Shown: positions 24,649 through 33,420, counted from the stretch's first letter. The stretch: DNA of 64,000 nucleotides from Pseudomonas sp. Q1-7 (GCF_028010285.1 NZ_CP116304.1:2124501-2188500); one strand, 5' to 3'. The notes: a model not told the origin generated them from the sequence alone. Made by a program: numbers and translations.

Positions 24649-25386
24649 TCAGCGGGTCAGCGGAATGTGCTTTTCCAGTCGCCCGCCGAGGTCGGTGACC
24701 AGGAGCAGGCGCAGGCTTTCGGGCTGGCCGGGAAGGCTGTCGCGCCGTACCCGCCATTCGGCCTTCGAGAAGGGCGGCAGGCTGCTGTCGAACGCCACCG
24801 GCGCGCGTTGCTCCCGCAGCCCTGCGTCGACTTCGGAAAAGGTGACGAAGTAGCCGGTGGGGTTGCGGACGCCGATCAGCCAGTGGTCGCCCTCGGCGCG
24901 GACGTCGAAGCTCAGCAGGTCGGGCACCTGCTGCGGAGCCTGGGCGATGGTCTTGGGGCGGTAGAACACCTTGAGGCGGTGGCGGGGCATGATCACGAAC
25001 TGGTTGCGGCCCTCCTGGTCGACATGGCTCGGCGGAATCTGCAGCACATTGAGGAAGAACAGCGATTCGCGATCGGCCGGCAGTTCCTCCCCGGTGAAGC
25101 GCAGGCGAATGGACTGGCCGGAGCGGCCTTCCATGCGGAACACCGGCGGCGTGACGATGAAGGGGGCGTCGGCCGTTTCCGGCGTCGAATCCTCGGAGCC
25201 CCGGTCCATCCAGGCCTGGACCAGGCTGGGGTATTCGGCCCGGTTGCTCATATGCAGCGAGCGCTCGCGGGCGTCCGAGGGATAGAGGATGCGGCTGCCG
25301 GTGATCACGACATTGGCGTTGGCCTGGCCGGCGAGCCAGGTGCCGCAGACGAGGGTGAGGCTGATGAGGAGGCGAATTTTCGACAT
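24649..25386 (-). CDS. Fimbrial periplasmic chaperone (first)
   Basis: PapD-type chaperone of 245 residues; the signal peptide ends QANA. Motifs: NVVITGSRILYPSDARE with the capping Arg, FFLNVLQIPP, and RHRLKVFYRPKTI with the capping Lys. First gene of the minus-strand operon chaperone-usher-adhesin-chaperone. The start MSKIRLL at 25386 directly precedes the signal peptide; an earlier in-frame start is less likely. No pilin gene lies between it and the divergent sirtuin gene. Confidence 0.9.
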   Translation of the reverse strand: MSKIRLLISLTLVCGTWLAGQANANVVITGSRILYPSDARERSLHMSNRAEYPSLVQAWMDRGSEDSTPETADAPFIVTPPVFRMEGRSGQSIRLRFTGEELPADRESLFFLNVLQIPPSHVDQEGRNQFVIMPRHRLKVFYRPKTIAQAPQQVPDLLSFDVRAEGDHWLIGVRNPTGYFVTFSEVDAGLREQRAPVAFDSSLPPFSKAEWRVRRDSLPGQPESLRLLLVTDLGGRLEKHIPLTR

Positions 25387-25624
25387 GAACGGGCTCGCGC
25401 CGCCGCAGGCGTGGCTGCGCGGCATTGGGTAAGCGTTGGGGCAGGCCCTTCGGCGGGGCGCTGGTTCAGGGCTGGGGATGGTAGGAAGCGGCGGCCGTGC
25501 GGCGAATGGGACGAATCCGAATCAGCGCAGCGGCCCGATGCTGGGAGCCTGGCCGGCATTGCGCGTAAGCTTGCCCCGTTCCGCCCGGCGCGGAGGGCGG
25601 CGAGGCGCAGAGGAGGATATCGGG

Positions 25625-26395
25625 ATGCAGGACCACGACATCGCACAGGTCGCAGCCGTGCTCAGGGACGCTCGGCGAATCCTGGTCATCACGGGGGCGG
25701 GGTTGTCGGCCGATTCGGGCCTGCCGACCTACCGGGGGCTGGGCGGGCTGTACAACGGCGTGACCGAGGAAGGCTTGCCGATCGAAGAGGCGCTGTCCGG
25801 TCCCATGCTGCAGCGCAACCCGGCGCTCTGCTGGAAATACCTGGCGCAGCTCGGCCATGCCTGCCTGGGCGCCCGCCCGAATGCCGGTCACGACGCCATC
25901 GCCCGCCTGCAGCAACTGAAGCCCGAATGCTGGGTACTGACGCAGAACATCGATGGCTATCACCGCCAGGCGGGGTCGCCGCCGGAGCGGCTGATCGAGA
26001 TACATGGCGAACTGTCGCCGCTGTATTGCCAGTCCTGCGGGGCGGAAAGTTCCGACCTCACCCGACATCTGGCGGGCGAAATGCCTCCCAGGTGCCGGGA
26101 ATGTGGTGGTATCCTCCGACCGCCCGTGGTGCTGTTCGAGGAAATGCTCCCAGAGCAAGCCATCGACAGCCTCTACGCCGAGCTACGCAAGGGATTCGAT
26201 GCGGTGATCTCGGTGGGAACCACGGCGAGCTTTCCTTACATCATCGAGCCCGTGCTCCGCACCCGCCATGCAGGCGGTTTCACCGTGGAGATCAATCCGG
26301 CGCTCACCGACCTCAGCCCCGTGGTCGATGTTCACCTCAGAGGAAAGGCCTTAGATATTCTGCAAGGACTGCTGAGTCACATTTTGGGCGATTAA
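25625..26395 (+). CDS. Sirtuin-family NAD-dependent deacylase
   Basis: NAD+-dependent protein deacylase of 256 residues. Motifs: VITGAGLSADSGLPTYRG (NAD binding), TQNIDGYHRQAG, catalytic His127 in EIHGELSP, zinc Cys pairs in YCQSCG and RCRECG, PPVVLFEEMLPE and VGTTASFPY. The Phe of the usual GAGISAxSGIPxFR motif is Tyr. The ATG at 25625 follows GAGGAGG with a 10-base gap. Divergent from the fimbrial operon, and unrelated to the cobyrinate synthase cobB below. Confidence 0.92.
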   Translation: MQDHDIAQVAAVLRDARRILVITGAGLSADSGLPTYRGLGGLYNGVTEEGLPIEEALSGPMLQRNPALCWKYLAQLGHACLGARPNAGHDAIARLQQLKPECWVLTQNIDGYHRQAGSPPERLIEIHGELSPLYCQSCGAESSDLTRHLAGEMPPRCRECGGILRPPVVLFEEMLPEQAIDSLYAELRKGFDAVISVGTTASFPYIIEPVLRTRHAGGFTVEINPALTDLSPVVDVHLRGKALDILQGLLSHILGD

Positions 26396-26464
26396 ATTTG
26401 CAAATCGATTTGATAGAGGGCATAGTCGCGCCTTCATCAAATTCCAGTCGACACGGTCGTGCCC

Positions 26465-27079
26465 ATGCTGAAGCGCTTCGCACCCCTCGTGCCTCTCACC
26501 TTCGTCCTGTTTCTCGCCGCTTGCGCGAACACCGCGCAGCAGCAACCGCAGTTCCAGAGCCAGGCGCCCGTAGCCGATGGCGCGCCGGATTCGCTGCTCG
26601 CCGATCGCGAGCCCACCGCCCTGGACCTGGCCAACCTCACCGACGACGAGCCCTACCAGATGCCCTCCCTGGCCGACGGCCTGCTGGAGCGCGGCTTCGA
26701 ACTGGTCGGCACGCCTTACCGCTTCGGCGGCCGCTCCCTGAAGACCGGCTTCGACTGCAGTGGCTTCGTTGGCTACCTGTTCAAGGAAGAAGCCGGCATC
26801 CAGCTGCCACGCTCGACCCGCGAGATGATCAACCTGGACGCCCCGGTGATCGCCCGCAGCGAACTGCAGCCCGGCGATATCGTGTTCTTCAACAACCGTG
26901 GCCGCGGCCGCGTCAGCCATGCAGGCATCTACATCGGCGACGACCAGTTCATCCACTCCAGCAGCAGCCGTAGCGGCGGTGTCCGCGTCGACAGCCTCGA
27001 TGACCGCTACTGGAAGGCCAGCTACATGGAAGCCAAGCGCGTCCTGGCGCTGAACACCCCGCATCCGCTGCATCGCTGA
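26465..27079 (+). CDS. NlpC/P60 (C40) lipoprotein peptidase
   Basis: Probable peptidoglycan endopeptidase of 204 residues. The signal peptide has a lipobox (FLAAC), so the protein is lipidated. The C-terminal C40 domain has catalytic Cys in TGFDCSGFVGY, His in VSHAGIYIG and a third polar residue in FIHSSSS. An Arg/Asp linker separates anchor and domain. ATG 26465 is preferred over the in-frame GTG at 26459. A strong terminator follows. A paralogue lies directly downstream. Confidence 0.88.
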   Translation: MLKRFAPLVPLTFVLFLAACANTAQQQPQFQSQAPVADGAPDSLLADREPTALDLANLTDDEPYQMPSLADGLLERGFELVGTPYRFGGRSLKTGFDCSGFVGYLFKEEAGIQLPRSTREMINLDAPVIARSELQPGDIVFFNNRGRGRVSHAGIYIGDDQFIHSSSSRSGGVRVDSLDDRYWKASYMEAKRVLALNTPHPLHR

Positions 27080-27103
27080 TCTCGCCGGTTGCGAGACGAC
27101 AAA

Positions 27104-27137
27104 CCGAGGCGGCCCCAGTGGCCGCCTCGGCTTTTTT
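27104..27137 (+). terminator. Rho-independent terminator
   Basis: CCGAGGCGGCC, loop CCAGT, GGCCGCCTCGG, C and six T, 25 bp after the first C40 gene. Confidence 0.9.
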
Positions 27138-27202
27138 CTGCCTGAGCGTACAGCTTTTTCTTGCAATATCACTGTGCGATCAGCACATTAGCGAGGATTC
27201 CT

Positions 27203-27220
27203 CAAGTCAGGACTGACTTG
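27203..27220 (+). promoter_or_regulatory. Perfect palindrome CAAGTCAG-GA-CTGACTTG over the ribosome site
   Basis: 18-bp inverted repeat ending two bases before the ATG of the second C40 gene. Its centre (CAGGA) is the best Shine-Dalgarno candidate, 10 bases before the ATG. As RNA it would hide that site; as DNA it could be an operator. Confidence 0.55.
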
Positions 27221-27222
27221 CC

Positions 27223-27747
27223 ATGCTTGCACCGGACCGCTTCGCCATCCTTGCCCTGGCCGCGCTGCTCACCGCTTGTGCGAGCAAGGCGCCGCCTTCC
27301 TCGCCCGTCGTCATATCCCCCGTCCCGCAGCAGTTCTCGCCGGCTGCCGAAGACGTCTTGTTTCGCGCCCTGGGCCTGGTGGGCACGCCCTATCGCTGGG
27401 GCGGCAACACCCCGGACAGCGGCTTCGATTGCAGCGGCCTGATCGGCTACGTCTACCGCGACGCCGCGGGCATCAGCCTGCCGCGCACCACCGGCGAGCT
27501 CCTCGCCATGCGCGCCCCCAGCATCGGCCTCGATGCTCTGCAGAGTGGCGACCTGGTGTTCTTCGCCACCAACGGCGGCGGCCAGGTCAGCCATGCCGGC
27601 ATCTATGTGGGGGAGGGGCGCTTCGTCCATGCGCCGCGCACCGGCGGAACGGTGCGCCTCGACAGCCTGTCGGACGGCTACTGGCAGCGCAGCTATCTCA
27701 GCGCCAAGCGCGTAATCTTCGACCCACGCATGGCGCAGAACCCCTGA
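27223..27747 (+). CDS. NlpC/P60 (C40) lipoprotein peptidase, paralogue
   Basis: 174 residues with lipobox LTAC and a short linker, then a C40 domain: Cys in SGFDCSGLIGY, His in VSHAGIYVG and His in RFVHAPR. It resembles the upstream gene throughout the catalytic domain (both have GTPYR, DCSG, SLPR and SAKRV-type segments), so the pair probably arose by duplication. It has separate expression signals: an upstream terminator, an intervening promoter-like stretch and a palindrome over its ribosome site. The O-methyltransferase gene starts seven bases downstream. Confidence 0.87.
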   Translation: MLAPDRFAILALAALLTACASKAPPSSPVVISPVPQQFSPAAEDVLFRALGLVGTPYRWGGNTPDSGFDCSGLIGYVYRDAAGISLPRTTGELLAMRAPSIGLDALQSGDLVFFATNGGGQVSHAGIYVGEGRFVHAPRTGGTVRLDSLSDGYWQRSYLSAKRVIFDPRMAQNP

Positions 27748-27754
27748 GGCCCCC

Positions 27755-28405
27755 ATGACCAACCGCACGCTGAACCTCGACGACGCCCTCTACGGCTACC
27801 TCCTCCAGGTCTCGCTGCGGGACACGCCGCTGCTCGCCCGCCTGCGCGCGGAAACCGCCGCGCTGCCCATGGCTCGCTGGCAGATTGCCCCGGAGCAGGG
27901 CCAGTTCATGGCGCTGCTGGTGAAGCTGATCGGTGCCCGGCGCATCCTCGAAGTGGGCACCTTCACCGGCTACAGCGCCCTGTGCATGGCCGCCGAACTG
28001 CCCGCCGAGGGCCGCCTGATCTGCTGCGACCTGCCCGGCGACTACAACGCCATCGCCCGTCGCCATTGGCAGGAAGCCGGCCTCGCCGACCGCATCGAAC
28101 TGCGCCTGGCACCGGCCCTGGAGACGTTGGCGCAGTTGGACAGCGGCAGTTTCGACCTGATCTTCATCGATGCCGACAAGGCCAATTACCCGGCCTACCT
28201 GGAAGAAGGGCTGCGCCTGGCGCGCCAGGGTGGCCTGATTCTTTTCGACAACGTGTTGTGGAGCGGCCGCGTGCTCGAGGCCGCACCGGACAGCGCCGAC
28301 ACCCGCGCCATCCAGGCCCTGAACAGCGCGCTGAAAAATGACGCACGCGTCGATCTCTCGATGCTCCCCGTGGGCGATGGCCTGACCCTCTGCCGAAAAC
28401 GCTGA
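27755..28405 (+). CDS. Class I SAM-dependent O-methyltransferase
   Basis: 216 residues of the COMT-like family 3. Motif I EVGTFTGYSALCMA binds SAM; ICCDLPGDY and FIDADKANYPAYLEEGLRLA carry the metal Asp; LILFDNVLWSG is the post-motif loop. The substrate is probably a catechol or similar hydroxylated aromatic but is not known. It starts seven bases after the C40 gene and is likely cotranscribed. Confidence 0.88.
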   Translation: MTNRTLNLDDALYGYLLQVSLRDTPLLARLRAETAALPMARWQIAPEQGQFMALLVKLIGARRILEVGTFTGYSALCMAAELPAEGRLICCDLPGDYNAIARRHWQEAGLADRIELRLAPALETLAQLDSGSFDLIFIDADKANYPAYLEEGLRLARQGGLILFDNVLWSGRVLEAAPDSADTRAIQALNSALKNDARVDLSMLPVGDGLTLCRKR

Positions 28406-28424
28406 GCCGCATACCCGCGCCGCC

Positions 28425-28509
28425 GGTTGGCGCCAAGCGCAGCGCGGCCCAATGGCGCGATTACCGGCATGGGCTCGTTGGGTTTCGTGCCTCAACCCAA
28501 CCTACGGCG
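28425..28509. repeat. 85-bp direct repeat, copy 1
   Basis: Starts GGTTGGCGCCAAGCGCAG and ends CCCAACCTACGGCG. Identical to copy 2, with 125 bp from start to start. The 3' end resembles the dispersed repeat at 7890-7931. Contains GTTGGGTT...AACCCAAC, which can form a hairpin. Confidence 0.9.
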
Positions 28510-28549
28510 GACCGCATGCGCTAACGGGTATGCCGCCACCGGGACCGCA

Positions 28550-28634
28550 GGTTGGCGCCAAGCGCAGCGCGGCCCAATGGCGCGATTACCGGCATGGGCT
28601 CGTTGGGTTTCGTGCCTCAACCCAACCTACGGCG
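28550..28634. repeat. 85-bp direct repeat, copy 2
   Basis: All 85 bases agree with copy 1. Perfect identity in non-coding DNA points to a recent duplication or gene conversion. Confidence 0.9.
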
Positions 28635-28723
28635 CGCTGCAGACGCTGAGCGGCATCCTTGAACCGAGGGGGTGGCTCGAATTGACGCTGCCTCCCCGAG
28701 TCTCTAACCTTCGCCGCTGCCTC

Positions 28724-28908
28724 AGGTGCCCCATGGCTTCGGCCAATGGGGTGAAACAGGGAAGCCGGTCCATTCCTTCGAAGAATCCGGCGCTGCCCCC
28801 GCAACGGTAGGCGAGTAGACAGCCGCAATCGGCCACTGTGCCCCTGGCATGGGAAGGCGCGGCACGGGAGTTTCGGCTCCACTCGCAAGCCCGGAGACCG
28901 GCCTGGCG
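28724..28908 (+). promoter_or_regulatory. Cobalamin (B12) riboswitch
   Basis: Conserved blocks in order: AGGTGCCCC...GGGGTGAAACAGGGAAGCCGGT, GCTGCCCCCGCAACGGTAGG, GCCACTGTGCCCCTGG, GGGAAGGCG, and the B12 box GCCCGGAGACCGGCCTG at about 28889-28905. Adenosylcobalamin binding should lower expression of the whole btuB-cob operon. Confidence 0.95.
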
Positions 28909-28916
28909 CAAACAGG

Positions 28917-28939
28917 GCATCGCGGAGCCTTCCGCATGC
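28917..28939 (+). promoter_or_regulatory. Hairpin following the riboswitch
   Basis: GCAT-C-GCGGA, loop GCCT, TCCGC-ATGC: nine pairs with one bulged base, nine bases after the aptamer. No U-run follows. It may be part of the expression platform. The btuB ribosome site (GGAG, 28975-28978) is outside it. Confidence 0.45.
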
Positions 28940-28987
28940 AGTATTCCTTGTAGATGTCGCGCGGGTGGCACGACGGAGACCCAGACC

Positions 28988-30859
28988 TTGATTCGCAAGC
29001 CTTTCTTCAGGCCGGCGGCGCTTGCGCTGCTCGGCGGAACCTTCATTTCCCCCTCCCTGGTCGCGGCGCCGCTGACCCTCGACGAGCAGGTGGTTACCGC
29101 GACCCGCAGCGAGCGGCCGGTGCGCGCCAGCCTCGCCGCTACCACGGTCATCGACCGTGAAGAAGTCGAGCGCAGCCAGGCGCGTTCGGTGCCCGAGCTG
29201 CTGCAGAAGGTGCCGGGCGTGACCCTCAGCAACAACGGCGGTCCGGGCAAGAACACCACGCTGTTCCTGCGTGGCAGCGAGTCCGACCACGTGCTGGTGC
29301 TGATCGACGGCATCAAGGTGGGTTCGGTGAGCGCCGGCCTCACCGCCTTCCAGGACCTGCCGGTGGAGTTGATCGAGCGCATCGAGGTGGTCCGTGGTCC
29401 GCGTTCCAGCCTCTACGGTTCCGAAGCCATTGGTGGGGTGATCCAGATCTTCACCCGCAAGGGCGGCCAGGAAGGGGCCAAGCCCTGGTTCTCCGCCGGC
29501 TACGGCACCCACGACAGCTACGAAGGCAGCGCCGGGGTTTCCGGGGGGGACGGCAAGGGTTGGTACAGCCTGGGGGTCAGCAGCCAGGACACCGACGGTA
29601 TCAACTCCCGCCGTCAGGGCAGCGACTACTACGAGCCGGACGCCGACGGCTACCGCAACCTCTCCGGCAACCTGCGCGCCGGCTATCGTTTCGACAACGG
29701 CCTGGAGCTGGATGGCACGCTGATGCGCGCCAAGGCCCACAACGATTACGACGACATCGACTCGTCGGGCTTCTTCCACCCACAGGGCGGCCACAATGCC
29801 AACGCAGACAACCGCCAGGAATTGCTGGGCGGCCGCGTCCGCTACAGCCCGGCGGAACGCTGGGATGTGACCCTGCAGGCCGGCCGCAGCGAGGACAAGA
29901 GCACCAGCCACACCGATGGCGTGTTCGATGCGCGCTTCGACTCCACCCGCGACAGCGCCTCCTGGCTCAACGACCTGACCCTGGCCGAGGGGCATGTGCT
30001 GACCCTGGGCTACGACTGGCAGCGCGACCGGATCAGCAGCTCCACCGCCTTCGACAAGGACTCCCGCAAGAACCAGGGCGGGTTTGCCCAATACCTCGGC
30101 CAGGCCGGTCGCCAGGACTGGCAGCTGGCCCTGCGCCGCGACGACAACGAGCAGTTCGGCACTCATGACACCGGCAACGCCGCCTGGGGCTATGCCCTGA
30201 CCGAAGCGCTGCGTTTCAGCCTGAGCTACGGCACCGCCTTCAAGGCGCCCAGCTTCAACGAGCTGTACTACCCCGGCTACGGCAATCCCGACCTGGATGC
30301 GGAAACCTCGGAGAGCTTCGAAGCCGCCCTCGCCGGTCAGCACGACTGGGGCCACTGGTCGATCAATGCCTACCGCACCCATGTGGATGACCTGATCGCC
30401 TACGACTCCACCCTCGGCCCGTTCGGCGGCCCGAACAACATCGGCAAGGCGCGCATCGATGGCCTCGAACTGGTGGTCGGCAGCCACTGGCTGGGCTGGG
30501 ACTGGAGCGCCAACGCGACCTTTCTCGACCCGGAGAACCGCGAGTCCGGTGCCAACGATGGTAATGAACTGCCGCGTCGGGCCAAGGAAATCTTCAATCT
30601 GGACCTCGATCGGCGCATCGGCCGCTTCGGCGTCGGCGCCACTGTGCATGCCGAAGGCCGCAGCTATAACGACCTGGCCAACCGCGAACGCGTTGCCGGT
30701 TACGCCACGGTGGACCTGCGCGGCGAATACTGGCTGACCGAGGAGTGGCGCCTGCAGGCCAAGGTCAGCAACCTGCTGGACGCCGATTACGAAACCGCCC
30801 TGGACTATAACCAGCCGGGACAGGCGGTGTTTTTCACCGTCCGTTACCAGGCCCTGTGA
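28988..30859 (+). CDS. btuB: TonB-dependent vitamin B12 outer-membrane receptor
   Basis: Takes up cobalamin across the outer membrane; about 623 residues (E. coli BtuB about 614). A signal peptide ends near LVAAP; the TonB box lies in EQVVTATRSE. The plug contains VPELLQKVPGVTL, LFLRGSESDHVLVLIDGIKV in part, and VRGPRSSLYGSEAIGGVIQIFT. The barrel ends VFFTVRYQAL. A TTG start at 28988 is chosen: GGAG lies nine bases upstream, and the frame just before it is unlike a signal peptide. Under direct riboswitch control, and first gene of the B12 operon. Confidence 0.92.
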   Translation: MIRKPFFRPAALALLGGTFISPSLVAAPLTLDEQVVTATRSERPVRASLAATTVIDREEVERSQARSVPELLQKVPGVTLSNNGGPGKNTTLFLRGSESDHVLVLIDGIKVGSVSAGLTAFQDLPVELIERIEVVRGPRSSLYGSEAIGGVIQIFTRKGGQEGAKPWFSAGYGTHDSYEGSAGVSGGDGKGWYSLGVSSQDTDGINSRRQGSDYYEPDADGYRNLSGNLRAGYRFDNGLELDGTLMRAKAHNDYDDIDSSGFFHPQGGHNANADNRQELLGGRVRYSPAERWDVTLQAGRSEDKSTSHTDGVFDARFDSTRDSASWLNDLTLAEGHVLTLGYDWQRDRISSSTAFDKDSRKNQGGFAQYLGQAGRQDWQLALRRDDNEQFGTHDTGNAAWGYALTEALRFSLSYGTAFKAPSFNELYYPGYGNPDLDAETSESFEAALAGQHDWGHWSINAYRTHVDDLIAYDSTLGPFGGPNNIGKARIDGLELVVGSHWLGWDWSANATFLDPENRESGANDGNELPRRAKEIFNLDLDRRIGRFGVGATVHAEGRSYNDLANRERVAGYATVDLRGEYWLTEEWRLQAKVSNLLDADYETALDYNQPGQAVFFTVRYQAL

Positions 30860-30872
30860 GGAGGAACGTCCG

Positions 30873-31484
30873 ATGAGCGAATCCGCCGAACGCGATGCCC
30901 GCCACAAGGCGCGCATGCAGCGCAAGAAGGCCGTGGTCGACGAAAAGATTGCCCAGGCCCAGAGCGAGTACGGCCTGCTGCTGGTGCACACCGGCAATGG
31001 CAAGGGCAAGAGCAGTTCCGCCTTCGGCATGGTTGCCCGTGCCTTGGGCCACGGTCTCAAGGTGGGCGTGGTGCAGTTCATCAAGGGCGGCATGTCCACC
31101 GGCGAGGAGAACTTTTTCCGCCGCTTCCCCGACGAGGTCAGCTACCACGTGATGGGCGAGGGCTACACCTGGGATACCCAGGACCGCCAGCGCGATATCG
31201 AGAAGGCCCGCGCGGCCTGGGCGGTGGCCCGCGGCCTGCTGGACGACCCGCGGATCGGCCTGGTGGTGCTCGATGAGCTGAACATCGCCCTCAAGCACGG
31301 CTACCTGGAGCTGGACGAGGTGCTCAGGGACATCGAGTCCCGCCCCGAACGCCAGCACGTGGTCGCCACCGGCCGTGGGGCGCCCCAGGGCCTGATCGAC
31401 GCCGCCGACACCGTCACCGAGATGAGCCTGGTCAAGCACGCTTTCAAGGCCGGCGTGAAGGCCCAGAAGGGCGTGGAGTTCTGA
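30873..31484 (+). CDS. cobO: Cob(I)yrinic acid a,c-diamide adenosyltransferase
   Basis: Attaches the 5'-deoxyadenosyl group to cobalt; 203 residues, CobA/CobO/BtuR type. P-loop VHTGNGKGKSSSAFG at about 35-50; also GVVQFIKGG, EGYTWDTQD and VVLDELNIALKHGYL. Starts 13 bases after btuB with site GAGGAACG. Its last base is the first base of cobB. Confidence 0.95.
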   Translation: MSESAERDARHKARMQRKKAVVDEKIAQAQSEYGLLLVHTGNGKGKSSSAFGMVARALGHGLKVGVVQFIKGGMSTGEENFFRRFPDEVSYHVMGEGYTWDTQDRQRDIEKARAAWAVARGLLDDPRIGLVVLDELNIALKHGYLELDEVLRDIESRPERQHVVATGRGAPQGLIDAADTVTEMSLVKHAFKAGVKAQKGVEF

Positions 31485-32773
31485 TGGATCACGCCTGTCC
31501 CGCACTGTTGATCGCCGCCCCGGCTTCCGGCCAGGGCAAGACCACCGTCACCGCCGCCCTGGCGCGCCTGCACACCCGTCAGGGGCGGCGGGTCAGGGTG
31601 TTCAAGTGCGGGCCGGATTTCCTCGATCCGATGATCCTCGCCCGTGCCTCCGGCGCGTCGGTCTACCAACTGGACCTGTGGATGATCGGCGAGGCGGAAA
31701 GCCGCCGCCTGCTCTGGGAAGCGGCGGGGGAGGCCGACCTGATCCTGATCGAAGGCGTCATGGGCCTGTTCGACGGCTCGCCCTCGGCCGCCGACCTGGC
31801 ACGGCACTTCGGTGTGCCGGTGCTCGGGGTGATCAACGGCGCAGCCATGGCGCAGACCTTCGGTGCCCTGGCCGTGGGCCTGGCTACGTATCAGCCGGAC
31901 TTGCCCTTTGCCGGCGTGCTCGGCAACCGGGTCGGCAGCCAGCGTCACAGCGAGCTGATCCGCGACAGCCTGCCGGACTGGATTCGCTGGTACGGCTCGC
32001 TGCCGCGCAGCGCGGATGTGGAGCTGCCCAGCCGCCACCTGGGGCTCGTACAGGCCGAGGAGCTGGCGGACCTGGATGCTCGCCTCGATGCTGCCGCCGA
32101 TGCCCTGGCCGCCAGCGCCGAAGTGGCCTTGCCGCCCCCGGTGACCTTCGCGGCCCCCGAGCCGCAGTCGCTGGGCAACGAACTGGCCGGCGTACGTATC
32201 GGCGTCGCGCGTGATACCTCCTTCGCTTTCCTCTATCAGGCCAACCTCGATCTGTTGCAGCGCCTGGGCGCCGAGCTGGTGTTCTTCTCGCCGCTGAACG
32301 ATGAGCGCCTGCCCGAGGTGGACAGCCTTTACCTGCCGGGTGGTTATCCCGAGCTGCACCTGCGCCAGTTGCAAGGCAACCGCGCGATGGCCGAGGCCAT
32401 CCGTGCCCACCATGCGGCCGGCAAGCCGATCCTCGCCGAATGCGGCGGCATGCTCTACCTGCTGGCGTCCTTGACGGACGCAGGGGGCGAGTGCGCCGAG
32501 CTGCTCGGCCTGCTGCCCGGCCAGGCACGCATGCAGAAGCGCCTCGCGGCCCTGGCCCTGCAGGAGGCGCCGCTGCCCGAAGGCAGCCTGCGCGGGCACA
32601 CCTTCCATCATTCGTTGCTGGATTCGCCGCTCCAGCCCCTGGTGCGTGGCCTGTGCCCCAATGACAAACCGGTGGCCGAGGCGGTGTTCCGCATCGGCCG
32701 GCTGACGGCGTCCTATATCCACTTCTACCTGCCGTCCAATCCACGGGCGGCGGCGGAGCTGTTCCGACCATGA
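31484..32773 (+). CDS. cobB: Cobyrinic acid a,c-diamide synthase
   Basis: ATP- and glutamine-dependent amidation of the corrin a and c acetates; 429 residues (CobB/CbiA). N-domain: LIAAPASGQGKTTVTAAL and LIEGVMGLFDG. C-terminal triad glutamine amidotransferase: LAECGGMLYL with the nucleophilic Cys, and a His in the terminal SYIHFYLPSNP. GGYPELH precedes the nucleophile. Overlaps cobO by one base and bluB by four. Distinct from the sirtuin sometimes also called cobB. Confidence 0.94.
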   Translation: MDHACPALLIAAPASGQGKTTVTAALARLHTRQGRRVRVFKCGPDFLDPMILARASGASVYQLDLWMIGEAESRRLLWEAAGEADLILIEGVMGLFDGSPSAADLARHFGVPVLGVINGAAMAQTFGALAVGLATYQPDLPFAGVLGNRVGSQRHSELIRDSLPDWIRWYGSLPRSADVELPSRHLGLVQAEELADLDARLDAAADALAASAEVALPPPVTFAAPEPQSLGNELAGVRIGVARDTSFAFLYQANLDLLQRLGAELVFFSPLNDERLPEVDSLYLPGGYPELHLRQLQGNRAMAEAIRAHHAAGKPILAECGGMLYLLASLTDAGGECAELLGLLPGQARMQKRLAALALQEAPLPEGSLRGHTFHHSLLDSPLQPLVRGLCPNDKPVAEAVFRIGRLTASYIHFYLPSNPRAAAELFRP

Positions 32774-33420
32774 GCGAACACGCCTTCAGCCCGGATGAGC
32801 GCGCGGCGGTCTACCGGGCCATCGCCGAGCGACGCGACATGCGCCACTTCAGCGGTGGCGAGGTGGCCCCCGAGCTGCTGGCGCGGCTGCTGGAAGCGGC
32901 GCATCACGCGCCCAGCGTCGGCCTGATGCAGCCCTGGCGCTTTATCCGCATCACCTCCACCGAACTGCGTCGACGCATCCATGCCCTGGTGGAAGCCGAG
33001 CGGGTGCGCACCGCCGAAGCCCTGGGCGAGCGCTCCGATGCCTTCATGACGCTCAAGGTGGAAGGCATCCTCGATTGCGCCGAACTGCTGGTGGCGGCCT
33101 TGATGGACGGCCGCGAGGCCCACGTGTTCGGCCGTCGCACGCTGCCGGAAATGGACCTTGCCTCGCTCTCCTGCGCCATCCAGAACCTCTGGCTGGCGGC
33201 TCGCGCCGAAGGCCTGGGCATGGGCTGGGTGTCGCTTTTCGAGCCCGAGGCCCTGGCTGCGCTGCTGGGCATGCCGGCCGGCAGCAAGCCACTGGCGGTG
33301 CTCTGCCTGGGGCCGGTGGCGGCGTTCTATCCGGCGCCCATGCTGGCCCTGGAAGGTTGGGCGCAGCCGCGCCCGTTGGCCGACCTGGTGTTCGAGAACC
33401 AGTGGGGGGAGCGCCCATGA
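32770..33420 (+). CDS. bluB: 5,6-dimethylbenzimidazole synthase BluB
   Basis: Oxygen-dependent cleavage of reduced FMN to make the lower ligand of B12; 216 residues of the nitroreductase fold. Motifs: [24 protein letters not shown], and [17 protein letters not shown]. Its presence in a cob operon supports aerobic B12 synthesis with DMB as lower ligand. Overlaps cobB and cbiB by four bases each. Confidence 0.93.
   Translation: MSEHAFSPDERAAVYRAIAERRDMRHFSGGEVAPELLARLLEAAHHAPSVGLMQPWRFIRITSTELRRRIHALVEAERVRTAEALGERSDAFMTLKVEGILDCAELLVAALMDGREAHVFGRRTLPEMDLASLSCAIQNLWLAARAEGLGMGWVSLFEPEALAALLGMPAGSKPLAVLCLGPVAAFYPAPMLALEGWAQPRPLADLVFENQWGERP

Larger units (their letters stand above)
28406..28987. 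other. Intergenic region upstream of btuB
   Basis: No gene is supported. It holds two identical 85-bp repeats (28425-28509, 28550-28634), the cobalamin riboswitch (about 28724-28908), a hairpin (28917-28939) and the btuB ribosome site. Confidence 0.8.

Noticed and set aside
24544-26973. 809-codon plus-strand frame across the chaperone, sirtuin and C40 genes
   Set aside because: Runs out of frame through three well-supported genes; composition unlike a real protein.
28586-31099. 837-codon minus-strand frame opposite btuB and the riboswitch
   Set aside because: Overlaps the riboswitch and a clear TonB receptor; no domain or ribosome site.
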